A stretch of DNA of 42,099 bases from an uncultured Bacilli bacterium (GCA_947629815.1 CANRFG010000009.1:1-42099), one strand, 5' to 3'; shown: positions 32,920 to 42,021, numbered from the stretch's first letter. The notes: a model not told the origin generated them from the sequence alone. Made by a program: numbers and translations.

Positions 32920-33894
32920 ATGTGTACTGCAATAACATATAATACAAAAGACCATTATTTTGGAAGGAACTTTGATTTAGAATATTCATACAAAGAAACA
33001 GTTACAATAACTCCAAGAAACTATCCATTTAAATTTAGAAAACAAAAAGAAATTAAAAAACATTATGCAATGATAGGAATGGCTTATGTAGAAAATAACT
33101 ATCCACTTTATTATGATGCAATTAACGAAAAAGGATTAGGTATGGCAGGACTTAATTTTCCAGGCAATGCTGATTATAAAGAAGAAAAAGAAAATATGGA
33201 TAACATTGCTCCATTTGAATTTATTCCATGGGTTTTATCACAATGTTCTAACATAGAAGAAGCAAAACAATTACTAGAAAAAATAAATATCGCTAAAATA
33301 AACTATAGTGAAAATTTACCTGCATCTCCATTACATTGGATTATAAGCGATAAAAACTCATCAATAACAGTTGAATGTGTAAAAGAAGGACTAAAAATAT
33401 ATGATAATGAAGTAGGAGTACTTACAAATAATCCAACCTTTGATATTCATATGTTTAATTTAAATAATTACATGAATTTATCTATAGAAAAACCAAATAA
33501 TAATTTTTCAAAAAAATTAAATTTAGAAACATATAGTCGTGGAATGGGAGCACTTGGCCTTCCAGGAGACCTATCATCTGCTTCTAGATTTGTTAAAGCA
33601 ACATTTACAAAAATGAATTCCTTATCAGGAGAATCAGAATCAGAAAGTATAAGTCAGTTTTTCCACATATTAGGTTCTGTATATCAACAAAGAGGTTGTG
33701 TACATATGGGTGAAAATAAATTTGAAATAACGATTTATAGTTCTTGTTGTAACCTTGATAAAGGTATTTATTATTACACTACATATGAAAATAGCCAAAT
33801 AACAGCAGTTGATATGAATAAAGAAGATTTAGATAGTAGCGAACTTGTAAATTATGATTTAATTCAAGGCCAACAAATATATATGCAAAATTAA
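32920..33894 (+). CDS. bsh: Bile salt hydrolase (choloylglycine hydrolase family)
   Basis: 324 aa, normal length. Met removal exposes the catalytic Cys2 (MCTAITYNT). Other active-site markers are GRNFDLEYS (Arg), NEKGLGMAGLNFPG (Asn), VLTNNPTFD (Asn) and SSASRFVKA (Arg). The sequence resembles Clostridium Bsh over its full length, including KGIYYYTTYENSQI near the end. Ntn-hydrolases of this type cut the amide bond of glycine/taurine-conjugated bile salts. BSH rather than penicillin acylase is suggested by the GLNFP and TNNPTF motifs. No signal peptide, so cytoplasmic. It points to life in an intestine. Extended -10 (TGATATAAT) upstream. Confidence 0.92.
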   Translation: MCTAITYNTKDHYFGRNFDLEYSYKETVTITPRNYPFKFRKQKEIKKHYAMIGMAYVENNYPLYYDAINEKGLGMAGLNFPGNADYKEEKENMDNIAPFEFIPWVLSQCSNIEEAKQLLEKINIAKINYSENLPASPLHWIISDKNSSITVECVKEGLKIYDNEVGVLTNNPTFDIHMFNLNNYMNLSIEKPNNNFSKKLNLETYSRGMGALGLPGDLSSASRFVKATFTKMNSLSGESESESISQFFHILGSVYQQRGCVHMGENKFEITIYSSCCNLDKGIYYYTTYENSQITAVDMNKEDLDSSELVNYDLIQGQQIYMQN

Positions 33895-33957
33895 TACTAA
33901 ACTAATAGTAGAGTTAAAAAAAAGTTTGTTATGATATAATTCATTTGAGGTGAAAAA

Positions 33958-35013
33958 ATGAATATAGGAAAATTTATATTAGAACTTAGAAAAGAAAAAG
34001 GTTTAACTCAAAAAGAACTAGGGGAAAAACTATTTGTTACAGATAAAGCAGTAAGTAAATGGGAAAGAGGATTAAGCTTACCAGATATTACAATACTACC
34101 AAAACTTGCTAAAATATTAGATGTAGAAGTAGCAGATATATTAGTTGGACAAAAAGGTAGTAACAAAGATATTAACATTAAAGAAGAATTAGAAAAATTA
34201 AATAATGAAATAAAAAAACAATCAAATAGAAAAATAAAAAAATTAATTGTTATTTTAATTTTATTGTTAATTATTATAATATACATAATTTTTAGAAATA
34301 CCTCATTAGGATACGATATAAAAAAAGTAAACTATGTTAATACAAATATAAATTTAGGTATTCCAAAAATGTCATTTATGATTAAAAACAATGATAGAAG
34401 TTATTCATTTAAAAATTTAAGAAATTCTACTATACTTGAAAATGAAGTAAAAAAATATTTAAAAACACTTAAATACTCTAGTTGTAACAATACAATTTAT
34501 TACTATAATGAAAAAGATAATTTTTCTATAATAGAATATTCAATAAAAAATAATATATTTTATAGTACAATTTCTTATCAAGTAACAGAAGGAGATTATT
34601 GTTACGAAAATAAAATAACAGAATATAGTAAAAAATTAGGAAGTTTAAAGTCTATACATAGTTTAAATGGTTGGAAAACTAATTTAGATAATGTTAAAGA
34701 TTTCGAGTTAGAAGTAGTATTGTTAGATGGTTATAGTACTGATTATAAATTAAAATATGAATTCAATTTATCATTACAAGTATTTTATTACAAAAGAAAA
34801 TCACATAATGAAATAGATACATATACTTTAGAAAATTCAAATGGAACATACGAAATAAGAGATGATAAATTATATTATTATAGGACAAATATACTAGAAA
34901 AATCAGATGATATACAAATACCAGAAGTATCAGTTTTTAAAATAGAAAATGAAAAATTAATATTAATTGATAATTATTTATCAAATTATGAAAAAAACAT
35001 AATTTTAAAATAA
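33958..35013 (+). CDS. Membrane-tethered XRE-family regulator, 351 aa
   Basis: The N-terminal HTH (residues 1-65: ELRKEKGLTQKELGEKLFVTD, KAVSKWERGLSLPDI, LAKILDVEVADILVG) is followed by a short charged linker, one membrane helix (about 98-113, LIVILILLLIIIIYIIF) and a ~235-residue extracytoplasmic region without recognisable domain, rich in Tyr, Lys and Asn. The topology suggests a one-component sensor that holds its DNA-binding domain at the membrane. Position after bsh and before the MMPL gene makes both possible targets. Extended -10 promoter at 33932-33940, GAGGTG site. Confidence 0.88.
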   Translation: MNIGKFILELRKEKGLTQKELGEKLFVTDKAVSKWERGLSLPDITILPKLAKILDVEVADILVGQKGSNKDINIKEELEKLNNEIKKQSNRKIKKLIVILILLLIIIIYIIFRNTSLGYDIKKVNYVNTNINLGIPKMSFMIKNNDRSYSFKNLRNSTILENEVKKYLKTLKYSSCNNTIYYYNEKDNFSIIEYSIKNNIFYSTISYQVTEGDYCYENKITEYSKKLGSLKSIHSLNGWKTNLDNVKDFELEVVLLDGYSTDYKLKYEFNLSLQVFYYKRKSHNEIDTYTLENSNGTYEIRDDKLYYYRTNILEKSDDIQIPEVSVFKIENEKLILIDNYLSNYEKNIILK

Positions 35014-35082
35014 CTCTAATTATAAAAAGGTATATTACACTATATTATTAGAAAAAAATATAAACAATATATATTAAAAAAG

Positions 35083-35123
35083 ATTACAAATTTATTGTAA
35101 TTTTTTTTAATTAGTATTATACT
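35083..35123 (+). promoter_or_regulatory. Terminator overlapping the MMPL promoter
   Basis: ATTACAA/TTGTAAT hairpin with a T8 run (35083-35108) ends the regulator gene. TTGTAA of its 3' arm (35095-35100), 17 bp, and TATACT (35118-35123) form the promoter of the next gene. Confidence 0.65.
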
Positions 35124-35170
35124 AAAAACTATGTTTTTAAATATATTTATTTAGAAGGAAGATGTTAGTT

Positions 35171-38100
35171 ATGAAAAAATTTATTAATTTCACTATTAAT
35201 AATAGATATATTGTATTGGGAGTATTTATATTATTTACAGCAGTGTCAATTTTCTTTTCAAATAAGGTAAATATAAATGATGAAATGACAAAATATTTAC
35301 CAAATACATCAGAAACAAAAATAGGAATGAACATAATGGAAGAACAATTTTCAAACATAGAAAATTCAAGTTCATTTAATTTAATGTTCAAAGGTTTAAA
35401 TGAAGAAGAAAAACAAAAAATATGTGAAGAATTAAAAAATATAAAAAATGTATCATCTGTTACTTACGATAATACAGAAGACTATAATAAAGATGATTAC
35501 ACATTATATTTAATAAATGTAGATGATAAAGCAGATTCAAAAACAGCAAGTAAAGTCTATGATGAAATAATGGAAAAATATAAAAGTTATGAAATATATA
35601 CAAACGGTGATATAGCGTTAGATAATACAGATATATTACCACTTTGGATTCCAGTTACTGCAATAAGTTGCGCAGTTGTAATTCTAATAATAATGTGTGA
35701 ATCATATGTAGAACCATTTTTATTTTTAGTCGCTATATTCATGGCTGTAATACTAAATAGTGGAACAAACATAATATTTAATAGTGTATCAAATATAACA
35801 AATTCAATATCAGCAATTCTACAAATGGCTTTATCGATGGACTATTCAATTATGTTAATGAATAGATTTAGACAAGAAAAACAAAAAGAAAAAGATAAAG
35901 TAAAAGCAATGAAAAATGCTTTATATAACGCTTTTAAATCTATATCAAGTAGTTCTATAACAACTATTGTTGGTCTAATTACATTAGTATTTATGAGTTT
36001 TACAATAGGAGCAGATTTAGGATTAGTACTTGCTAAAGGGGTTTTATTTAGTTTAATTACTATATTCTTTGTTCTTCCAACACTTATATTAATATTTGAT
36101 AAATTAATAACAAAAACAAAAAAGAAAAGTTTTAATTTTAAATTAAATAAACTAGGAAATTTAAGCCATAAACTAAGATATCCATTAAATATATTATTTG
36201 TTTTAATATTTGTAGGAAGTTATTTTCTAAAAGGAAATTTACAAATTTCATACACATTTTCACAAGTAGATGAAATATCAAAAGTATTTGGAAAATCAAA
36301 TCAAATAGCAGTTGTATATAAAAATGAAAACGAAGAAAAAATAGGTAAACTATTAAATGAATTAGAACAAAATAATAAAATAAAATCAGTACTTGGTTAT
36401 AGCAATACAATAAATGAAAAACTACCTTACAATGAATTAAATAAAAAATTACAAGATTTTAATTCAGATGTAAATATAGATGATTATCTATTAAAAATAA
36501 TATATTATAAATACTATAATAAAGAAGAAAACAACAAAATGACATTTGAACAATTAATAGATTTTATAGAATCTAATTATAACAATGAAAATATAAATGA
36601 TATGATAAATAGTGATATAAAAAATAATATAAATAAACTTAAATATTTTGTTAAAAAAGATTTAATAAATAAAAGTCTAACAAAAGATGAAATTTCAAAT
36701 ATTTTAGGAATTGATAAAGAAAGTGTAAATGATATATTAGTTTACTATAATTCTAAAAACAATAATTTAAAATTAACGATACCTGAATTTATTAAATTTA
36801 TAAATAATGATGTTTTAACAAATAAAAAATATTCAAGTAGTATTGATGAAAAAACTTTATCAAATTTAAAAAATATTGAAAAATTTACAAATAAAACATT
36901 AATACAAACAAAAATGACTAGTAGTGAATTATCTAATTTATTTGGAATTGATAAATCACTAATAGATAGTTTATTTACATATTATATTTCAATAAATAAT
37001 ATAGATGAAAAATTAACTTTATATGATTTTTCTAAATTTGTATTAGAAAACATAGTAACAGATGAAACATATTCAAGTACTTTAGATTCAAATGTAGTAG
37101 AAAATATTAAAATGTTAAATACATTTAGTAATAAAGATATAATTACAAAAGATATGACTTCTAAAGAATTATATAATTTATTTGGTTCATTTGGAATAAA
37201 TGAAGATGCAGTAAATAATATATTAATGCTTTATTATAGTAATACTCCAAATTTTGATAGAAATGATTTCATGACTAATAATGATAATTATAAAATGTCA
37301 CCTATCAATTTTATAAGTATAGTTATTAAAAATAGTGAAAACGCTGATACACTAAAACTATATAATATAATGACAAGTGGAGTAAATGAAACATCTTACG
37401 ACTATAAACAACTATCTAATTTTATAGGAATGGATGAAAATAATATAAAAAATATTTACATACTTTATGTATCTAAAAATACTAGTTTAAAATTAACTCC
37501 AATTGAATTTATAAATCTTATATTAGATAATAAAGATAATGAAATGTTGTCAAAAAATTTAGATAAAAATATTATAAGTAATTTAACATTATTAAAAACA
37601 ATAATGAATTCAACTTTAAATAATACAAAATATAGTAGTGATAATTTAAGTTCATTATTTAATATAGATAAAAATAATATAGCTTTACTATATGGATTAT
37701 ATACATCAACTTATACATATCCAAATCAAACAATTTCATTAAAAACATTTGTTGAATTTATGTTAAATGATGTATTAAATAATAATACTTATTCAAAAAG
37801 TATAGATGAAAAATCAAAATCAAGTTTAAAAACAGTACATAATATTATGATTTCAAGTTTAAATAATACAAAATACACAAAAGAAGAAATGTACTCAACA
37901 TTACATAGTTTTACAGATAAATTAGATAAAAACACAATAGAACTATTATATATGTATTATGGAAGTCAAAATAATTATGATGAAAAATGGACTTTAACAA
38001 TAGAACAAATGATAAAATTTTTAAATACTGATATATTAAATGATAGTAGATTTACATCATTTATAGATGATGATATTAAAAATAAAATTATAGAAAGTGA

Positions 38101-38788
38101 AAAAACAATTGATGATTCTAAAAATTTACTTGTTGGAAAAGAATATTCTAGGATTGTTATAAATACTGAATTTGATAATGAAGGTGAAGAAACATTTAAC
38201 TTTATAAAAGATTTAAAAGACAAATTAAAAGATTATGAAAATTCATATGTAATAGGAGATTCAGCTATGGCATATGAAATGAATAAAACATTTGAACAAG
38301 AATTTAATTTTATTTCTATTTTAACTATGCTTGCTATATTTGTAGTAGTTGCGCTAACATTTAAATCATTAATAATTCCACTTATATTAGTATTATTAAT
38401 ACAATGCGCAGTATATACAACAATGGGATTCTTATCACTTTTAGGAGGTACTGTTTATTTCATCGCTATTTTAATTGTTCAAAGTATATTAATGGGAGCA
38501 ACTATAGACTATGCAATTGTATATACATCATATTACCTAGAAAGTAGAAAGTCACTTGATTTAAAAGAAGCAATTATAAACGCTTATAATAAATCAATAC
38601 ATACTATATTAACTTCAGCATCTATTTTAACAATTGTAACATTTATAGTAGGAATCTTTTCATCAAATATTACATCAAAAATTTGTATCACACTATGTGT
38701 TGGAACTATATGTTCAACAATATTAATACTATTTTTATTACCATCTGTTCTTGCAGTATTTGATAGAATAATTTCTAAACATAAGTAA
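35171..38788 (+). CDS. MMPL/RND-superfamily transporter with a repeat-filled extracytoplasmic loop
   Basis: 1205 aa from the ATG at 35171 (AAGGAAG 9 bases before; the ATG at 35162 is too close). Two halves of one plus five membrane helices: helix 1 near residue 15, a small loop, helices 2-6 (about 155-320, with ALSMDYSIMLMNRF), then a very long loop (about 370-1025), and the last five helices (ATIDYAIVYTSYYLE, the second D-Y motif). MMPL proteins use the proton gradient to export lipids or drugs. The loop holds about seven repeats of ~80 residues starting near 419, 502, 580, 658, 743, 820 and 901, each with a leading ELxxLFGIDK-like helix, a YYxSxN stretch and a (K)LTxxxFxxF element. This loop is far larger than usual. 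Confidence 0.92.
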   Translation: MKKFINFTINNRYIVLGVFILFTAVSIFFSNKVNINDEMTKYLPNTSETKIGMNIMEEQFSNIENSSSFNLMFKGLNEEEKQKICEELKNIKNVSSVTYDNTEDYNKDDYTLYLINVDDKADSKTASKVYDEIMEKYKSYEIYTNGDIALDNTDILPLWIPVTAISCAVVILIIMCESYVEPFLFLVAIFMAVILNSGTNIIFNSVSNITNSISAILQMALSMDYSIMLMNRFRQEKQKEKDKVKAMKNALYNAFKSISSSSITTIVGLITLVFMSFTIGADLGLVLAKGVLFSLITIFFVLPTLILIFDKLITKTKKKSFNFKLNKLGNLSHKLRYPLNILFVLIFVGSYFLKGNLQISYTFSQVDEISKVFGKSNQIAVVYKNENEEKIGKLLNELEQNNKIKSVLGYSNTINEKLPYNELNKKLQDFNSDVNIDDYLLKIIYYKYYNKEENNKMTFEQLIDFIESNYNNENINDMINSDIKNNINKLKYFVKKDLINKSLTKDEISNILGIDKESVNDILVYYNSKNNNLKLTIPEFIKFINNDVLTNKKYSSSIDEKTLSNLKNIEKFTNKTLIQTKMTSSELSNLFGIDKSLIDSLFTYYISINNIDEKLTLYDFSKFVLENIVTDETYSSTLDSNVVENIKMLNTFSNKDIITKDMTSKELYNLFGSFGINEDAVNNILMLYYSNTPNFDRNDFMTNNDNYKMSPINFISIVIKNSENADTLKLYNIMTSGVNETSYDYKQLSNFIGMDENNIKNIYILYVSKNTSLKLTPIEFINLILDNKDNEMLSKNLDKNIISNLTLLKTIMNSTLNNTKYSSDNLSSLFNIDKNNIALLYGLYTSTYTYPNQTISLKTFVEFMLNDVLNNNTYSKSIDEKSKSSLKTVHNIMISSLNNTKYTKEEMYSTLHSFTDKLDKNTIELLYMYYGSQNNYDEKWTLTIEQMIKFLNTDILNDSRFTSFIDDDIKNKIIESEKTIDDSKNLLVGKEYSRIVINTEFDNEGEETFNFIKDLKDKLKDYENSYVIGDSAMAYEMNKTFEQEFNFISILTMLAIFVVVALTFKSLIIPLILVLLIQCAVYTTMGFLSLLGGTVYFIAILIVQSILMGATIDYAIVYTSYYLESRKSLDLKEAIINAYNKSIHTILTSASILTIVTFIVGIFSSNITSKICITLCVGTICSTILILFLLPSVLAVFDRIISKHK

Positions 38789-38792
38789 TTAT

Positions 38793-38818
38793 AATCCTCG
38801 TTTTATATAACGAGGATT
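38793..38818 (+). terminator. Hairpin after the MMPL gene
   Basis: 10-bp stem AATCCTCGTT/AACGAGGATT with loop TTATAT; the T-tract is poor. Confidence 0.6.
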
Positions 38819-38875
38819 TAATTTATATGGTATAATGTAAACGATATTAAAAAATATTTAATTGGAGTTGGTTAT

Positions 38876-39307
38876 ATGTTTAAGTTTGCTAAAAATATTG
38901 AAGTTATAAATGAGAATATAGAAATCAAAACTGTAGATGTTAAGAGTTATAAAAACTCAAAGGAAAATACTAAAAATATTAAAGCATTAGAAATATTTAT
39001 AAAAGGAAATATAAATAGTGATGTATATTGTTTGCATTTTATTATAAATAAACCTATTTCAAATTATTATAATATTAAAAATTATGAAGTAAAAAATATA
39101 AATACAAATAATATAATTGATAATTATGTTGTTATTAATGATGTTACTTATGTAGATACATCGATGTTTATTGATGTTTACAGATTAAATAATAAAATAA
39201 TATTTAAATTACAATTTAAAGATTGCAATGATGAGTTTTTTGGAAATGCTGAATTTGAAATAGATTTAAATAAAATGGAGTCATATAATGAAAGAAAAAG
39301 TATATAA
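38876..39307 (+). CDS. Hypothetical protein, 143 aa
   Basis: No family recognised. No signal peptide; the protein is predominantly beta (EIKTVDVKSYKNSKEN, VYCLHFIINKPISNYY, KIIFKLQFKDCNDEFFGNAEFEID). An extended -10 (TGGTATAAT, 38828-38836) and TTGGAG precede the ATG. It overlaps the next gene by 20 bp, so the two are translationally coupled. Confidence 0.7.
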   Translation: MFKFAKNIEVINENIEIKTVDVKSYKNSKENTKNIKALEIFIKGNINSDVYCLHFIINKPISNYYNIKNYEVKNINTNNIIDNYVVINDVTYVDTSMFIDVYRLNNKIIFKLQFKDCNDEFFGNAEFEIDLNKMESYNERKSI

Positions 39308-39578
39308 TTATTTATTAACAATACCTAAAGGCAAAGTAGTAACATATTCTCAAATAGCAGAATATCTTGGTAATAAAAATCTTGCTAGAGTAGTTGGTAA
39401 TATTCTACACAACAATAAAGATGAATATAAATATCCTTGTTATAAAGTTGTAAATAGTAAAGGAAAACTATCTAGTAACTTTGCTTTTGGTGGAATAGAA
39501 AAGCAAAAAGAAAAATTAGAAAAAGATGGAATAGAAGTTATTAATTTTAAAGTAGATTTATTAAAATATAAATTATGA
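39288..39578 (+). CDS. MGMT/Atl-like protein (alkyltransferase C-terminal domain only)
   Basis: 96 aa, only the DNA-binding/active-site domain of O6-alkylguanine-DNA alkyltransferases: YNYLLTIPKGKVVTYSQIAEYLG (helix-turn-helix), ARVVGNILHNN, YPCYKVVNSKGKLS. The acceptor Cys of the PCHRV motif is kept but its His neighbour is Tyr and Arg is Lys; Atl proteins instead have Trp for Cys. It may repair alkylated guanine poorly or only flag lesions for other repair. The start overlaps the end of the preceding gene, with TGGAG as site. Confidence 0.85.
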   Translation: MKEKVYNYLLTIPKGKVVTYSQIAEYLGNKNLARVVGNILHNNKDEYKYPCYKVVNSKGKLSSNFAFGGIEKQKEKLEKDGIEVINFKVDLLKYKL

Positions 39579-39637
39579 TTTAAAAAATAAAAATTATGTT
39601 ATAATAAAATAGAAGTAAAATGAAAGGAAAAATGAAA

Positions 39638-40522
39638 ATGGAAAAAGCAAAAGTATATTTTATTAAAGAAATAACTCCAGAAAATATTATTAAAGCATAT
39701 GAATCAGTAGGTAAGAAATTAACTGGTAAAATAGCTGTTAAAATGCATTCAGGAGAACAAGGAAATAAAAATTATTTAAAACCAGAATTTGTAAAAGATG
39801 TAATTAATTACTTAAATGGAACAGTAGTAGAATGTAATACAGCTTACGAAGGAGCAAGAAACTCAACAGAAAAACATAAAAAATTAATAAAAGAACATGA
39901 ATGGGATAAATACTTTCCATTTGATTTAATGGATGCAGAAGGACCTGATTTAGTTCTTGATATTCCAAATGGAAAAGTACTTAAAAAAAATTATGTTGGT
40001 AAAAATATGGCAAATTATGATTCCATGTTAGTTTTATCACACTTTAAAGGACATGCAATGGGAGGATATGGTGGAGCTTTAAAACAATTATCTATTGGTT
40101 GTGCTTCATCAAGAGGAAAAACTTTTATACATACAGCAGGAAGAACAGATGACCAAACTAAACTATGGGATAATTTACCAAAACAAGATGAATTTTTAGA
40201 AGCAATGGCTGATTCTGCTTCAAGCGTTGTAGATTATTTTAAAGGAAATATTGTATATATAAATATCATGAAAAACATTTCAATTGATTGTGATTGTGAT
40301 GGAAATGCTTCTGCACCATGTATGAAAGATGTAGGTATTTTAGCATCAACAGACCCAATTGCAATAGACCAAGCATGCCTAGATATTGTTTATAATTCAC
40401 AAGATTTAGGAAAACAAAAATTAATAGAAAGAATAGAATCATTACATGGAGTTCATACAATAGAAGCTTCTTCAGAACTTGGATTTGGAACTCGTGAATA
40501 TGAATTAATAGAAATAAAATAA
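39638..40522 (+). CDS. DUF362-domain protein
   Basis: 294 aa from the ATG at 39638, 9 bases after AAAGGA; two upstream in-frame ATGs overlap or crowd that site. DUF362 features: GKIAVKMHSGEQGN near the start, TVVECNTAYEGAR, LVLSHFKGHAMGGYGGALKQLSIGCASSRGK, and IDCDCDGNASAPCMKDVGILASTDPIAIDQACLDIV. The CDCD...C cluster could bind metal or an Fe-S centre. Many relatives carry an extra ferredoxin domain, absent here. Biochemical role unknown. Extended -10 (TGTTATAAT, 39597-39605). Confidence 0.87.
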   Translation: MEKAKVYFIKEITPENIIKAYESVGKKLTGKIAVKMHSGEQGNKNYLKPEFVKDVINYLNGTVVECNTAYEGARNSTEKHKKLIKEHEWDKYFPFDLMDAEGPDLVLDIPNGKVLKKNYVGKNMANYDSMLVLSHFKGHAMGGYGGALKQLSIGCASSRGKTFIHTAGRTDDQTKLWDNLPKQDEFLEAMADSASSVVDYFKGNIVYINIMKNISIDCDCDGNASAPCMKDVGILASTDPIAIDQACLDIVYNSQDLGKQKLIERIESLHGVHTIEASSELGFGTREYELIEIK

Positions 40523-40530
40523 TTATATAG

Positions 40531-40566
40531 TGAAGAAGAATCGAATTTAATTTTGATTCTTCTTCA
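40531..40566 (+). terminator. Hairpin after the DUF362 gene
   Basis: 12-bp perfect stem TGAAGAAGAATC/GATTCTTCTTCA; only a T-rich, not continuous, tail follows. Confidence 0.65.
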
Positions 40567-40618
40567 TATTTCTATATTTAATAAAATATAATAAATTATA
40601 AAAAAAGCAAAAAAAGTA

Positions 40619-40647
40619 TTGTCAAAAAACAAAAAATAATGTATACT
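40619..40647 (+). promoter_or_regulatory. Promoter of the tRNA cluster
   Basis: TTGTCA (40619-40624), 17 bp, TATACT (40642-40647), 20 bp before the first tRNA. Confidence 0.75.
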
Positions 40648-40666
40648 TTAATAGTCATATTGTTTT

Positions 40667-40743
<77 letters not shown>

Positions 40744-40748
40744 TTTTT

Positions 40749-40824
40749 GCCTGATTAGCTCAGTTGGTAGAGCATGCGGCTGTTAACCGCAGGGTCGTAG
40801 GTCCGAGTCCTACATCAGGCGCCA
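40749..40824 (+). tRNA. tRNA-Asn (GTT), copy 1
   Basis: Acceptor GCCTGAT/ATCAGGC, anticodon stem TGCGG/CCGCA around CTGTTAA (GTT), discriminator G, encoded CCA. Confidence 0.95.
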
Positions 40825-40834
40825 TTTCTTAATT

Positions 40835-40910
40835 GCCCAATTAGCTCAGTTGGTAGAGCATGCGGCTGTTAACCGTAGGGTCGTAGGTCCGAGTCCTACA
40901 TTGGGCGCCA
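40835..40910 (+). tRNA. tRNA-Asn (GTT), copy 2
   Basis: Acceptor GCCCAAT/ATTGGGC, anticodon stem TGCGG/CCGTA (one G-U pair) around CTGTTAA (GTT), discriminator G, encoded CCA. It differs from copy 1 mainly in the acceptor stem and that one anticodon-stem pair. Confidence 0.95.
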
Positions 40911-40918
40911 TTTTATTT

Positions 40919-40995
40919 GGCCTGTTGGTGAAGTGGCTGAACACACATGCCTTTCACGCATGCATTCACGAGTTCGAATCTCGTACAGGTCACCA
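40919..40995 (+). tRNA. tRNA-Glu (TTC)
   Basis: Acceptor GGCCTGT/ACAGGTC with one G-U, anticodon stem CATGC/GCATG around CTTTCAC (TTC), T loop TTCGAAT, discriminator A, encoded CCA. Confidence 0.95.
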
Positions 40996-41005
40996 ATTAG
41001 TTATT

Positions 41006-41035
41006 AACCATTGATTTTCAATGGTTTTTATTTTT
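41006..41035 (+). terminator. Terminator of the tRNA cluster
   Basis: AACCATTGA, loop TTT, TCAATGGTT then TTTATTTTT. The following ~30 bp (CTTGGACTTACTTTGGTCTT and on) resemble the conserved part of the tRNA-Arg repeat. The remaining ~100 bp to the next promoter show nothing I can name. Confidence 0.8.
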
Positions 41036-41125
41036 CTTGGACTTACTTTGGTCTTGAATTAATAGAAAAGTTAGTATGAAAAATAAAAGTAAATAAAAAT
41101 TTGAATCCTTAAAAATACTAATAAC

Positions 41126-41154
41126 TTGTACAAAAATTATTTTTGTGCTATTAT
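41126..41154 (+). promoter_or_regulatory. Promoter of the metal exporter with a palindromic spacer
   Basis: TTGTAC (41126-41131), 17 bp, TATTAT (41149-41154) with TGC before the -10. A perfect 8-1-8 palindrome, ACAAAAATTATTTTTGT (41130-41146), covers nearly the whole spacer, a position where a bound repressor would block polymerase. Confidence 0.7.
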
Positions 41155-41175
41155 TTATGTATTTGGAGGCTAACT

Positions 41176-42006
41176 ATGAAAGAAGTTATTATAGAAACAT
41201 TAATAGATGCCATTAAACTATTACCATTTTTATTTATAACATTTTTAATATTAGAATTTATTGAGCATAAACTTAGTAAAAAAAATAAAAATATAATAGA
41301 AAAGTCAGGTAAATTAGGACCAATAGTAGGAAGCATATTAGGAGCATTCCCACAATGTGGATTTTCAGTTTCAGCTACTAATTTTTATTCAACAAGAATA
41401 ATAACATTAGGTACACTTATATCAGTTTATTTATCAACTTCAGATGAAATGTTACCATTATTAATATCTGAAGGAGTAGAAATAAGTTTAATAATAAAAA
41501 TACTATTAATAAAAATATTAATTGGTATGATAAGTGGTTTTATAATAGACTTAATATTTAGAAAAAAAGAAAAAGAACATATACATGATTTTTGTGAAGA
41601 TGAACATTGTGATTGTGAAAATGGAATAATAATATCTTCAATAAAACATACATTAAATATAACATTATTCATTATATTAATTTCATTTATATTAAATACA
41701 ATAATATATTTTATAGGTGAAGAAAATTTAGGAAATATAATACTTAAAAATCAATTTTTAGGTCCAATATTATCGAGTTTAATAGGATTAATACCAAATT
41801 GTGCATCAAGTGTTATAATAACAGAATTATATTTAAGTAATGTCATAACATTTGGCTCAATGATATCAGGATTACTAACAGGAAGTGGAGTAGCGTTATT
41901 AGTTCTTTTCAAAGTAAATAAAAACTTAAAAGAAAATATAAAGATACTATTACTTCTTTACTTGATAGGAGCTTTATCAGGATTAATAATAGGTTTTATA
42001 GCATAG
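41176..42006 (+). CDS. ArsP_2-type 10-TM heavy-metal exporter (putative manganese/arsenical permease)
   Basis: 276 aa from the ATG at 41176, 6 bases after GGAGG; an in-frame ATG at 41143 lies upstream, within the promoter. Two halves share a pattern: KLGPIVGSILGAFPQCGFSVSA and FLGPILSSLIGLIPNCASSVIITE, each with a conserved Pro-x-Cys in a membrane helix, typical of ArsP-like permeases. The cytoplasmic loop between them holds a His/Asp/Glu/Cys cluster (HIHDFCEDEHCDCEN) likely to bind metal. The transported ion is not known; relatives are annotated as manganese or arsenic exporters. Confidence 0.87.
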   Translation: MKEVIIETLIDAIKLLPFLFITFLILEFIEHKLSKKNKNIIEKSGKLGPIVGSILGAFPQCGFSVSATNFYSTRIITLGTLISVYLSTSDEMLPLLISEGVEISLIIKILLIKILIGMISGFIIDLIFRKKEKEHIHDFCEDEHCDCENGIIISSIKHTLNITLFIILISFILNTIIYFIGEENLGNIILKNQFLGPILSSLIGLIPNCASSVIITELYLSNVITFGSMISGLLTGSGVALLVLFKVNKNLKENIKILLLLYLIGALSGLIIGFIA

Positions 42007-42021
42007 AAATATGCTTTTTTT
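42000..42021 (+). terminator. Terminator of the metal exporter gene
   Basis: AGCATA, loop GAAA, TATGCT followed by TTTTTT; overlaps the stop codon. Confidence 0.8.

Noticed and set aside
36427-38060. MMPL loop repeats as an assembly artefact
   Set aside because: The repeats are strongly diverged at the DNA level and keep one open frame, unlike a misassembled duplication.
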